From Diphasiastrum complanatum (Eukaryota; Streptophyta; Lycopodiopsida; Lycopodiales; Lycopodiaceae), in NCBI GenBank assembly GCA_029204225.1, contig CM055094.1:24638541-24702540 (forward strand): a DNA stretch of 64,000 nucleotides, given 5' to 3'. Under the pieces are notes generated by a model. It was not told the origin of the DNA. It ran no database searches and saw nothing but the letters and a program-made list of their open reading frames with translations. This document shows positions 45,669-56,704 of the stretch, piece by piece (positions within the stretch are counted from its first letter, which is position 1; every line of letters begins with the position of its first letter). Position numbers and translations under genes: made by a program.

Positions 45669-48600
45669 ACTCCCTCCCTTAAGCTCAAATGTGATAAGAG
45701 TGAAAAACAATAATTTGTAGCAATGTCTGGAGTGTCCAAAAGATGTTATGCATGTCCTGCTACTCTGTACTTGACTCACACTCAAGCACACCAACAAACC
45801 ACCAGGTTTGACTCACAAAGTATCATGCGACCACAATGCTCATACAGAGAGTCTACCACACTCTCGACCAACTGACTCGTCTCCAATCCGACTTGAACAC
45901 AAGTGGACCACATGAGCGACATGGCTAAAACTGAGGAAATCCCAATGCCACCATGAGATTTACATCCTCCATCTAGCTAGGTTGACATTCTATCAGACAC
46001 TTACAAGCACAAACCTGTAAAGCTGACATAAATGAGCGATTGAGGCTCAACCTGAGGAAATCTTACTGCCACCATAAGATTGCACCCTCACCAGATAGAC
46101 AGCTAGTAGACAATGACAAGTCAATGAGCATAAAATGACTACTCTGTTTTACTGTAGCAAATGCACAACCACATACAACTCCGACTCAGATCTAGACTCA
46201 CGTGACAATGCAACATGCAAGCCCACACACACTCATGCAAACCAACATGAATGATAAAGTGTCAAATACATGACCAAGGCCTGTCCGTAAGTGGTATCCT
46301 ATGCCACCTGTAGATCCGTTGCTACACCACTGGTCACCAAATCAAGTCCTCAACTATGGCCTGCACCTGTAACCAAGATGCCCTCATGTCCAAGCATATC
46401 AATAGATGTCCTCATACATCATCCAAGATCAACCATCTCGAACCAATGAGTGCTCCAAGCCTCATCCCTGATGTATCTCCCAAACAAAGCTATACTTCAA
46501 GCCACTTTGCCCTGACATCTTGTCCAATAAGCCCTGAAACCTGATTCCCATCCATTACCCATGCTCCAAGCACAAGAGTATACCAAGGACTCAATGAATG
46601 AATGTACACAATCCTCACCATAGGCTATACCTGAGTAGCTCGCCCACCTCCTAGAGATACTGATGATGATCTGCCTGTCCTACATCCCATGTAGGTTCAA
46701 CTTCCCATGCTTGACATTGCCAACTCTGATTTGACCAGTCTATAGGCCTCCCACCAAGGAGCCTATCTCACCAACACATCCATCATAGCGTCCAAGCCAA
46801 AGCAAATGCAAACTAGATCCACTATCGTGATGAATAACTCACCCACGATCCATAGCATATTAGGTAGGATAGCTCCAGAACTCTGTACCCTCCTGTACCA
46901 TCTGATCACCAAGTATCCATTACCTACTGATAGCTCCCCAAGAATCTGTCCACCTGTAGTGCAACTAGACTCCAACTGGATCTAACCAGAAATTGCATCC
47001 TGCTTACCAAATAATGATGGATAGAAACAACATGTGATGCCAACCTGGAGACTAATGTGCATATAACCATGCAGCTCACCTGATTACTTGCCAAAGTATC
47101 AGCTACCACTCCTTGAGCAACCATCTCCATCCCTATTAGCTCACAACCATGGGCATGCTGGATCCACATCACTTCGTAATGCTCTCCATGCCCTCGAGAT
47201 ATGTACCACACCGGGTACACTCCATGCCACCTACCTCCAAGTAGGCTTGACACATCCCTAGGTCACCACATGATGCACCAGCTGAAGAACATTGTCCATA
47301 CATCAAATGACATATCATACCTGAGCAACTGTAGCATCTCCTTGAGTGCCACCTCAATAGACTCGTCATACACATACTATGCTCACCTGATGTCTCCGAT
47401 CCTGGTCACCATCCTGCTAGACAAGCCGAACTCCAAAGCATCACCTGCTCCACCTGGCTCCTAGAATCTGCTTGCTCTCCCTGGCTATGTGCCACCCGAC
47501 ACCATGCCACCGCAAGCATATCCCTGAGTCATCGCTCACGGGATCCTGAGACCATTGTCTCCCTGATCGTACTGAGGTATATGGTTCTGAGTGACTCCCT
47601 CTAGGCTTCCCCATGATCTCACCACCTGAGAATCTGCACCATAGAAATTCCAACACCTGTGCCAAGCCTAGACTCTTGCAAATACAGCCAAATGCATGAA
47701 AGCTATAGGTAGCTTATCCACGCCCGTGATGGTAGATGCCTCCCCATTGATGCCAATGCCAATGACTAGTCCCCTGCTATAATGTCGACCTGTACTCTCA
47801 AATGAGCACACCATGAAGTCCTCGCCATCAATGTCCCCTACAGTAGATCGCTAGCAAAACACCCATCATAGTGTTTTCCCTCCAATCACACCTCGTGCAA
47901 TCTCCATCAGCTCTCCAAGCTAGAGCTGGATCTCAAAGCTTCACGCTTTGTCCATTTGCGTTTGCAGCTTCCTGATTCCATCATGAACTCCACATGTAAG
48001 TCCTGTCCATGCCAATGACTCAAGTCCAATATGAAATAGTTGCCCCCTGATGATCATCCCATGTCATCCTGTAGTGTTATCCTTATAGGTATTCCAATGC
48101 CATCACTGATCTCGAAGATCTGAACATCTACCATGTAGTGCCCACCTGTATTCTCCCAAGCTAGCTCCAAGCTGCTTCTGTGAATGGTTCTAAACCACTC
48201 CTTGAGAATACACTGAGATGTGGACTCCAAAGCCACCTTCAAGTCCCTCACATGACTATGCATTCCAATATCCCTCCAAGTGAACCTGTGAATCTTCCAT
48301 GCCCAAACCAAACGATCTGCACCCTGTCATTGCTGAAATCTGCATCCCTGATATGGAAAATTGACTTGACTTATCCAAACTGGCAGTTTAAGTGTATCTC
48401 TTCGATGACAAACCTGATACACTGCTCCACAACTACAATGACTTGATCAAAATTGACTTATTGACTGCAAAACCGCAAAATCATCACACTCACCACTCGT
48501 CAAGAGCATCCAAAGTGTGAATATTGACCCGTTCTTCATCCTCTGCGTGTCCCACACATAGCTTGTCCAATGCAAGTCCGCTATCTTGCCCAATGGCTTT

Positions 48601-48937
48601 CAACTGGCACCATCTCGCACTTCCATCACTTGTGACCGCCAAAATGTGTGTACCTCCAAGCTAACCCATATTTCCCTCCGAACGAGAAATTTCCAAGCTA
48701 CAAGTGTGTGTGTCAATGCAGCTATTACTTGACTTGACAATGCCACTGTCGATCATACATGTGAGAGCGTTCCCCCAAAACGCCACTTGACGTTGGTTGG
48801 TTCGAACCCCAAAATTTGAACCTGATCACAAGAATTTTTCACCTGTAATCGGCATACCATGCCTACCTCTCACCTGTGATTGCTTGCCCTCTCAAAATTG
48901 TCACCAATGATGAGTAGTCACGCCACCAAATTTGCTG
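45669..48937 (-). mobile_element. Element B interior, non-coding (LARD-like)
   Basis: 3.27 kb without gag or pol similarity. 47150-48460 is clearly homologous to 22402-23640, showing a dispersed family. The minus-strand frames (46924-47253, 48054-48311, others under 110 codons) are broken differently in the two copies and carry no known motif. Large LTR elements lacking coding regions depend on enzymes from autonomous relatives. The 5' end (PBS and 5' LTR) is missing: the sequence changes at about 48938 to the 3' ORF of element C1. Confidence 0.75.
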
Positions 48938-49331
48938 CAGCTTGGCAATCTCTCGGTGCCCTTTTTGTTCATGTTGCTGAGCTAGAATCAGCCCCTGCTG
49001 CAGCTTCGTAAGTTCCGCTCACATCTGTGTTGCTTGTTGCCAGGTGTAGTACCATGCTTTCCAAAATAGCTTTGGTTGCTACCACCTCTAGGATGTATTT
49101 GCCTAGAGTCTAGTATGTCGTCGTTAAGTCTATGGGAGAAACCGGTACACTGGCACTGATGGGGGCTTGTATGGTATCGGCCTTGACGACTTGTGGAGCT
49201 CCGTCGTCATTGTCTTCAATGAGGTTCTCATTGGACCTGATGTCATTTGGTCACAACAGAAAACTTGGAAATTTCAGTGTAAATTTGAGCAGGACTTCGC
49301 CAACAAAGGTGACAAATGACTCAAATTCAGC
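48938..49331 (-). pseudogene. C1 3' ORF, N-terminal fragment
   Basis: Homologous to 60395-60721 of C2 (about 90 percent by eye). The minus-strand translation gives the same acidic start region (SNENLIEDNDDGAPQVV) with stops and a two-base difference near 49025. It is truncated where element B begins. Position downstream of integrase in the same orientation shows that the ORF belongs at the 3' end of the C family. Confidence 0.75.
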
Positions 49332-49340
49332 CCTTATATA
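49332..49340 (-). promoter_or_regulatory. TATA-like box upstream of the C1 3' ORF
   Basis: Minus strand TATATAAGG in the context CCGCTATATAAGGGCTGAA. The identical context occurs at 60806-60798 in C2, about 80 bases before the ORF. It fits the plant TATA consensus; activity is inferred. Confidence 0.5.
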
Positions 49341-50279
49341 GCGGAATTTAGAGTGCGTATTAGGTGAAATCTATTTTCCTTTGTTCAGTTCCACCCAAAT
49401 TTTGGCAGGGACCTTCTTCACAAAATTCTAAGACCTCAGGGAAGTCTACGAGAGTTTAGAAGGTGATTTGACTGCCATGTGAAGCTTCTGCGAGGGGTCA
49501 AACTGTCTGCGAGGGTTCAACTCTCACAGGGAGTTATCTCTCGCACAACTTATTCTTGTGATTAGATTTTTAGGATCAAACCATGTAGGCAGGCTAGTTT
49601 CTCTGATTCCATTTAGGCACCTTGCGAGGGTTGGTAAGATGATCTTGATGCTCTGCGAGGGTTCTGAAGATCCAGCTTTTGGGAACTCTTGCACACACTA
49701 AAAAATGATGATTCCTCTATCAAGAACTCTCGTAGAGATTTTTGGAAATGCATTTGGGTCAGATCTAGTGACTATCCAAGTTTCAAGAGCTATCTCCCAA
49801 GGGATCTCCAAAAATCATGAAAAAAGTGCCCTTTTAGAGTGTTTTTTGACGAGATCTTGAGATTCTCTAATTTTTAACTTTTGTAAACTGGTAATAAGCT
49901 TCATCCATGCTTGATCTGACTGTTGGTAGTTCTCTGGAAGTTCTGATGGATAATTGGTAACATTCTTATCAATTTTGGTTGAATTTTGCTCTTAATTTGC
50001 CATAGTTACTGAGATCGAGGTCTCTGATCTACAATTTTAGAGGACTTATTGACATAATCTGATGATTTGCTTCCTTCTTGATCCCTTCTGGATCTTGATC
50101 CCTCTTGGATTCTAATGGATTTTTCCGTTCTTGCCAGATCTGGCCGAATCTTGATGGATCTAGCTTGATTTGGCTTGATCTTCCTAGATCTAGTGGTGAT
50201 GGTCTATCAGAATAGCTTTTCATAACGTGCCACCACCAATCTGGATCTGTCTCACTGCGGTGGCCAGTACTTGTGCAAC
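49341..50279 (-). other. C1 spacer between pol and 3' ORF, with TGCGAGGGTT motifs
   Basis: No gene. Contains the family motif near 49449, 49491, 49514, 49623 and 49661 and the reverse form AACTCTCGT near 49728. The part nearest the TATA-like box (to about 49445) matches C2 to 60925. The remainder is AT-rich. Confidence 0.65.
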
Positions 50280-51813
50280 CGGCTACCATTGATGGGTGTA
50301 TCGAACGGTGTCCCATCTAGCTTCTCTAAATTCACGGCTCTATGATTAAGAATTTTTTTGATTCGATAAGGACCTTCGCCTGTGAGTTTTTATTTTCCCT
50401 TGATCACCTTGGTTTTATACATCAGGACCAAATCTCCGGAGCGAAGATCCTTCTTTTGTAACCTGCGATCGTGCCATGCTTTGCATCTTTCCTTTTCAGT
50501 TGCCAGTGCATGAACAGCTAGTAAGCGTGTTTCACAGAGTTTATGTAGAGCTTTGTGGCGTAGTTGTAGAGATTTGGATTCATTCAGGCATTGTGTTGTA
50601 GCAATCCTTAATGAAGGAACTGGAATCTCTACAGGCATTACAGCATCCTGACCATATACCAATTGGAAAGGTGTTTGATCAGTGCTTCCCTTGTATGCTG
50701 TCTTGAATGCCCACAGAGCAGCATGCAACTTATGTTCCCAATCTGATCTGCTAGCTTCAACTATTTTTGTGAGCACGCTACACAGGATCTTATTGGATGA
50801 TTTTGCTTGCCCATTACCACGTGGATAATAAGGTGTACTGTTTTTATGGATCACGAAGAATTCCTCCAACAGGACCTTGATGGTCTCATTGATTAAATGA
50901 CCTCCACGATCGCTGACTAGCTCCACCGGGCATTCGAAGCGCACAATGATATTTTCATAAAGGAATTTGGCAGTGGTTCTAGCATCAACTACTCTTACTG
51001 CCTTGGCTTCGACCCACTTGGTGAGATAGTCTGTGGCTATGATTATGTATCGAGCCTGGGAAGTCCTTGTTGCGGGTGAATTGGACCGATGTAATCCAAT
51101 CCCCACTTTTTGAATGGTGCTTGGGCTAAGACCGGGTGCAGTAGGTCATAATTCAATCTCGCCCTTTGGCACACATCGCACTTTTTCAAGTATTCCTCCG
51201 TATCCTTATGAATCGTTGGCCACCAACATCCTAATTGCAGGATCTTGCGAACTGTAATGTCGGATGCAAAATGGCCTCCACCCATGCCTTCATGTGAAAG
51301 CAAAATGATTTGGGTGGCCTCATGAGAGAGAATACACCGCCAAAGTAGCCCGTCTGGACCTCTTCGATACAATTGGCCGGCAATCAACTGATAAGGTCTA
51401 GCTTTCAAGATCAATTTCCACTGATCCGCCTTAGGTAGTGATTTGTTTGGTTGGCCCCGCATTAGATATTCAACAATGTCGGCAGCCCATTCTGGTACTG
51501 TATCTATGTAAAATAAGATAGCATCGGCCAGCTCATTATCAGGTTGGGTTGCAACCTCCTTCCCCTTGGATCGTGACACATGATCTGCCATGTAGTGTTG
51601 TTTTTCCTTGCGTACTACTATCCAAAAATCAAACTCTAACAACAGAAGTAGCCATCTGGTGATTCTCCCGGTGTTGCAAGTTTTGTTAACGAGATAGAGC
51701 AAGGGTTGATGGTCCGTATAAAAAGCGAAATGTGTGGCCATCAGGTAGTGCCAAAATTTCTTAACCGCATAGATCATTGCCAGTGCTTCCCGCTCCGTGG
51801 TTGAATAATTCAT
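50280..51813 (-). pseudogene. C1 RNase H end and integrase, catalytic Glu replaced
   Basis: The frame from 51813 starts in RNase H (STTEREALAMIYAVKKFWHY, DHQPLLYL) and continues into the integrase H2C2 zinc domain (HEGMGGGHF, CDVCQRA) and the first catalytic Asp in GLDYIGP near 51090. A frameshift near 51070 moves to the frame 51106-50390 with ATDYLTKW and the second Asp in SDRGGHL. The Glu position reads NGQAKSSNK: Lys (codon 50803-50801) stands where the family has Glu, so the D,D,E triad is broken. A stop at 50390 separates the C-terminal tail (NGSRLHKYW near 50290). Confidence 0.9.
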
Positions 51814-51828
51814 TTCTGTATCACTGAG

Positions 51829-53067
51829 CTATCGGCTTGCAAATCGGATTGGAAAATCTTTTTTGTGTTCACCTGGCTGGATTAAGACTGCTCCAACTAC
51901 ATAGTTCGATGCGTCCGTATGCACATGAAACTCAATGGACCAATTGGGTGGGCGTAAGATTCGTGCTGAAACCAATGCATCCTTAAGCTTTTGAAAAGCC
52001 TTTAGGGCTTCCTCGTTCCAATGTGGATCCGTTGTGAGTTTGTAAATTGGTTGGGCTAACTCCGCAAAATAAAAAATGAAGATCCTATAGTAGTTAGCAT
52101 GACCCACGAAAATGTAGACTTTGCGGATCGTTCCCGGTGGTGGTAGATCAACAATGATCCTGATTTTTGATAGATCGGTGGCGATCCCATGTCATGACAC
52201 TATATGGCCGAGAATCAAGCCATGTGTCACCCAGAATTGACATTTTTCTAGATTCAACGAGGTTTGGAAGTCGCAGCATTTTTTTAGCACTTTCTCCAAA
52301 TTGGATAAGTGTTCTGAGTTTGGTCCACGCATGCATAGATCGTCAAGAAAATTTCCAGAAATTTTTGCAAATACTCTTTGAATGTCGCCTGCATGACTCG
52401 TTGGAAGGTGCTTGGGGCATTGCAAAGTTTGAATGGCATTACTTTATAGGAATAGGTTCCCTATTCCGTGGCAAATATTGTCTTTTGTTGGTCTTGGGGG
52501 GCTATCTTCACCTGGTTGTAGCCACTGAAGCCGTCTAGAAAACTGTAGGCTTTTGCGCCAGCTACTCTGTCGAGGACACTTTTCGTAAATGGTAAAGAAA
52601 AATGGTTCTTTTTGGTGACTGCATTTAGCGCCTTCAGATCCGTCGTTTTTCTTGGGTACTATAACTATCGGCGATACCCATTCTGTGTGCTCGATTTCAT
52701 AAATGAAATCTGCATCCATCAACTTCTGCAACAATTGCTTGATCAACTCTGTATAATTTGGGTTGCAGCGGCAGTAACGGCTTACCTTGGGGACTGCTCC
52801 ATCCGCCAAGGGTATGGTATGTTGGACTACTATTGGTGGAATGCCCTTAAGATCACTATAACTCTAGGCAAAACAATCTTTATACTCCACCAACAATGAT
52901 CGTAGTCTCTTGAACTGTGTGGGCATTAACTGTTCTCCCACATGCACTATCTTTTCTTCTTTACCTGGCTCGGCAAGGTTCATTGGTTGTGTTCGCGCAA
53001 GTCCCTCAAAGACTTGTTCCGCTGGTGCCTGACTTTGATCAAGTTCTCTCTGGGCTTGCGACATCAT
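51829..53067 (-). pseudogene. C1 reverse transcriptase, three frames
   Basis: Opens at 53067 with LRSLLVEYKDCFA. A TAG at 52866-52864 sits where related elements have Trp. It continues with SDLKGIPP, EWVSPIVIVPKK and, after a shift near 52640, sequence containing FSGYNQ. The catalytic motif is FLDD at 52350-52338 in the frame 52425-52192. Thumb and connection (NYYRIFIFYF, HWNEEALKAF) and the start of RNase H (HVHTDASNYVVGAVL) are at 52107-51829. At least two frameshifts and two stops. It copied element RNA into DNA when intact. Confidence 0.9.
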
Positions 53068-53900
53068 AATTACACATCGTCCAAGGTATAATTTTCGAAA
53101 GTTTCAGGCATCTTGTGAACTAGCGCTCGTCAAGATTCCTCTTTCAACATATTGATCTTAGCTCGCCTGGTCATCTTTTGGTCTTCTATCACCTATGTAG
53201 AAGATGACGTTGTATTTGAGTCCATCTTGGTTGACTTCAAGGAATCTAACACCTTCTTTTTGCTCTTTTTTGTCATTTTGGTGGATTTGTCCTTGTTGTC
53301 TTTCATCGGAACTACCGTAACATTCGTCTCGTGGTTGCGAATATCAACATGTACCGTAGCTATCGCCTCTTCGGGTAGATCACTCCATCAGATCACCTGG
53401 TTGTAGCGTTGCTTCAACTGATTCTTCTTATTCGCATGTGCCTTGGGTGGATCTATCTTTGATACTTTTGCCATAGCAAACTTTTGTGGTGGTTGAGCTG
53501 GTACTTCCTTGATTCCATAACGATCTGGGTCCATATGGTGTAGGACCTGCTCGTCAGCCAGCTCAATCTCCTTATTATAAGTTAGAGCATGTTGCCAAGG
53601 GACTAATTCATCGTCCACTGGGTTCTCAATAGGTTCCGTTGACAGCCATGCTACGTTTATCATATTCACCCCAAATGTGATTGGTGTGTCCATAGTGTAA
53701 CACTTGGGTGAAGATGTACTGGGTTCAGGATCTGATTCATATTGACATGCCTGATAGTCAATAGTTGCTAATGCATCCGTCCATCTCACGACATCCGTCT
53801 TTGAATCATAGTGACCTCCCTTGGTTGGCCTTGGGCGATCAATCATGTGATTTGTCGTAGATGATCCGTCATCAGCCTTGGGTGCAATAGGTTTCACCGC
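53068..53900 (-). pseudogene. C1 protease-RT linker
   Basis: 169 open codons (53897-53388) after the protease, charged and without catalytic motifs, followed by about 300 bases of broken frames before RT. It includes TPITFGVNMINVAWL and a Lys-rich end. It is part of the Gag-Pol polyprotein rather than a gene of its own, as shown by its place between protease and RT in the same orientation. Confidence 0.65.
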
Positions 53901-54542
53901 CTATGTGGTTGGATCAACCTTTATAGCCTGCTCTCTGTTCTCGAAGGTGAGTTTCCCCGTACCCCACTTGTGTACTACCTGTGCAGTCCTCAACCATGGT
54001 CTTCCCAATAACACACGGTATGCAGTTGGAGATTCAGGTATATCCATGACTACAAAAGAGATCATAAACTGCATGCCTGCTATTTTTACAAGGATATCGG
54101 CAACTACACCTTTTGGCTTCACACAGGATTGATCCACCAGCTTGATGGCAAATCTTGCTGGCTTCAATCCTTGTAAACCCCATTTTTCATACAAAGTAGT
54201 AGAGATCAAATTGACACCTAATCCTCCATCTACTATTGCTGTCTCGTCCTCATATCTCTTGTGTTTGATTGGCAAAGTGATGTTGTGTTTCTCACTTTCC
54301 CATGCTGCTCCGATGTGGAGGACGTTACTTGTTTCTTCATAGCCCGTACAATATATGGGCTCAGGCGCTACTGGCTCCTCATCCGCTTTGGCCCATTCAG
54401 CTAGAAGGCTTTTTGCTTGTGGTGCAATCCGCAATAGTTCTCTGAGTGGTAAACTAACACGGCTCGCCAGTAAAAGTGTGAGCCTTTCAGTGCGTTGTTC
54501 CTCGGGCTCCACCATGTGAAAAGGTGGTTTATGTTGGTGCAA
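53901..54542 (-). pseudogene. C1 aspartic protease
   Basis: 213 open codons. The active site reads AIVDGGLGVNLIS, where C' has DGGSGVNLIS, so the Ser after Asp-Gly-Gly is Leu in C1. The second conserved block, VLLGRPWLR, is present near residue 180. The N-terminal half (LRELLRIAPQAKSLL) matches C'. The frame is intact but separated by stops from gag and RT. Confidence 0.88.
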
Positions 54543-54649
54543 CCGATTATTCTGATCAGTGCACAGTGGTGAGCCCGCCTACGGTTTCCGTTCGTCGCCA
54601 ACTGGAGGTTCCGTGGGATTATCCCTTTTCTGCTCTTTTTTTTCCACTT

Positions 54650-56704
54650 GTGCTTTCTATACCCAGTGTCTTATTTTTTGGTATTGTCTTCTTTCTTCCC
54701 TCACATTTGGATATGGCGCTGAAGTTGAGGGTTGGTCGTCAATGACCGAGGGTGGTGGTGAGGGAGCCACTTCCTTCCTCTTCTGTGCTCTCGTGACAAC
54801 TAACACATGAGCATGGAATTGGTGTCTTTCCGATGGCATCCCTGCTGGAACTGCTGGTTGTTGTATCGCAATGAAGTTGAGAGGTGCATTGGTTTCAGGT
54901 TTAAATGGACAATTCTTGAAACAGTGTCCATAACCGCATTCTCGGCAGAAGGATGTCTAATTGTCCTTTGTAGGAACATTCCACGATTCTGTGTCCTTCA
55001 CCACATTCATAGCAGCCGTAATTTCTTCCGCCTTGACGTTGAGTTTGAGCTGCGTAGGTTGCAACATATTCACTTATGGCAGGATCCATAAATGGTTCAT
55101 CTGGTCCATACCATTGTTACTGATCAGGTTGAGGTGGCATTTGCATCTCTGGTTCTGCTGCTGTCAGGTTTACATGGGCCACTTGTTGATTGGTTGGCCC
55201 TGGTGGTGCAGGTAAGGCCATACGCTGTTGTTGATTCAGTGTGCCGTACCTCGGTGCCGCGTTCGGTGCCCCTTGATGGTATGGATAAGAAGTCTGAGAA
55301 GGACTTCTCTTCTGTTGAACAATCCGGGGGTTAAACGGACAAAATGTCGTATCGTGCGATGTTGTATTGCACAGATGGCAGAATCTATGTGTCAGTCTCA
55401 GATTTTGCTTTAGGCATTAGAGAAAATTTGAGCACAATAGGGGCCTTTCAAAAAGATACCTTTTATTTGAGCACTTGGTCAACACTCGATCAACTGCGTT
55501 TGAAAGAGATATCGGGTTGACCAAGTGTTGACCGACCAAAACTTTGACTGGCCATAACTTCTTTACCGTAGTTCGGAACTGGTCATGTTGGATGTCATTG
55601 AAAAGCACTCGTCGAGGGCTTTCTAATGGCACCATAATCGTTTCAATCCGAGTTGCCATTCAAAAGTTATGATTTTTTTCAGTCACAGACTATACTATTC
55701 ACATAATAGCTAATCATCGAAGACTATGTGGGCAGGACTGCGGGCAGAAACAAATTTTATTTTAATATTTTACATTGCCAAAAAATTGTCATCCTATGTG
55801 GCAATCCTTATAGGGCCTTTTCCAAGGCCAAATTTTCTCTAATGATTGGACACTCATTCGTTGTATGATTTTGCGTGCACACTGAACACCATACATTCTC
55901 TCGCCTTGGATATTGTAGCTGGTTTGGTTCCGATTGATGTGGCGTTACTGTTACAGCTCCCTGTAAGACTTTTAGTTTCTGGTCAAACTGCGCCGTAAGT
56001 TGCTCCATTTGCTATTTGTGTAATTTTGTCATTTGCTCCAACAACAGTTCTGTGGATAGAGCAGATGTGTTTAATGATGTCGATGCTAACGAGGGAGTAG
56101 GAGTGTGGGTGGATAGATATTCGTCGTTAGATCCCTCGTCCTCTTCCCTGATGGCATCTTCTATAGCTTCTTGCAAAGTAGCGTACTGCTCCCGTCGTTT
56201 CAGTTCTCTTCTGATGCTTCGTGGTAGTCCGGCTAGGAACCACATGATCACCGCATAATCGGGAGTTAGGACTACACTACACTTGGATCGTAGATGTTTG
56301 ACCCGTTCAATATAGTCCCTGACCCTTTCTCGTTTTCTCATCTTGACTTTACTCAACAGGAGAAATGGGTCTTCCAATAACTTTCTTGATTTAAAGCGCG
56401 TAATGAGAGCCACCTTAACCGCTTCCCAGGTGGAATTTTCTTCCTCTGACAAGTTGAAAACCCAATCCTGAGCTACTGCCAATAAGGACATGGGAAACAA
56501 CATTAGCTTTTCTGCAGGTGTTTGTTCGCCGTAGATCTCACAAGCTTGCTCGTAGATTTGGAGGAATCGGATGGGATCTGATGATCCGTCGTATTTTGGT
56601 ATTTCCATCCGAGGTGCTCTCCGGACTGCTTGCAAGGGAGCGACAGGTACGGGTTGGCCCATTGGATTCATTGGTGCTGGTTCTGGTTCAGCCTCTTGTT
56701 GCAC
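54650..56704 (-). pseudogene. gag: C1 gag with four zinc knuckles, split by a MITE
   Basis: Capsid part 56704-56012: IPKYDGSSDPIRFLQIY, WEAVKVALITRFKSR, DYIERVKHLRSKC, an acidic AIREEDEGSND, typical of gypsy retrotransposon gag. Nucleocapsid: knuckle 1 CSVCTQNHTTNEC (55888-55850), then the MITE 55415-55844, knuckle 2 CHLCNTTSHDTTFC (55380-55339), knuckle 3 CYECGEGHRIVEC (55014-54976), knuckle 4 CRECGYGHCFKNC (54947-54909, in another frame). A stop near 55115 and a shift near 54955 break the frame. The C-terminal segment to 54657 is Pro/Ser-rich. Usual gypsy Gag has one knuckle and some have two; four is high. Confidence 0.88.
55415..55844. mobile_element. MITE 1, CATTAGAGAAAATTTG terminal inverted repeats
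   Basis: 430 bases with perfect 16-base terminal inverted repeats, CATTAGAGAAAATTTG at 55415-55430 and CAAATTTTCTCTAATG at 55829-55844. It interrupts C1 gag between knuckles 1 and 2. Inside are GGCCATAACTTC...AAAAGTTATGA around a GGGCTTTCTAATGGCACC segment, the same plan as MITE 2. No transposase. No target-site duplication beside the CATTAG ends; removing exactly 430 bases leaves the gag frame in register. Confidence 0.9.

Noticed and set aside
46924-48311. Possible host genes on the minus strand of element B
   Set aside because: Frames are under 110 codons, broken differently in the two B copies and have no recognisable domain.
53388-53897. Possible independent 169-codon gene
   Set aside because: It sits between protease and RT of C1 in the same orientation and is best explained as the polyprotein linker.
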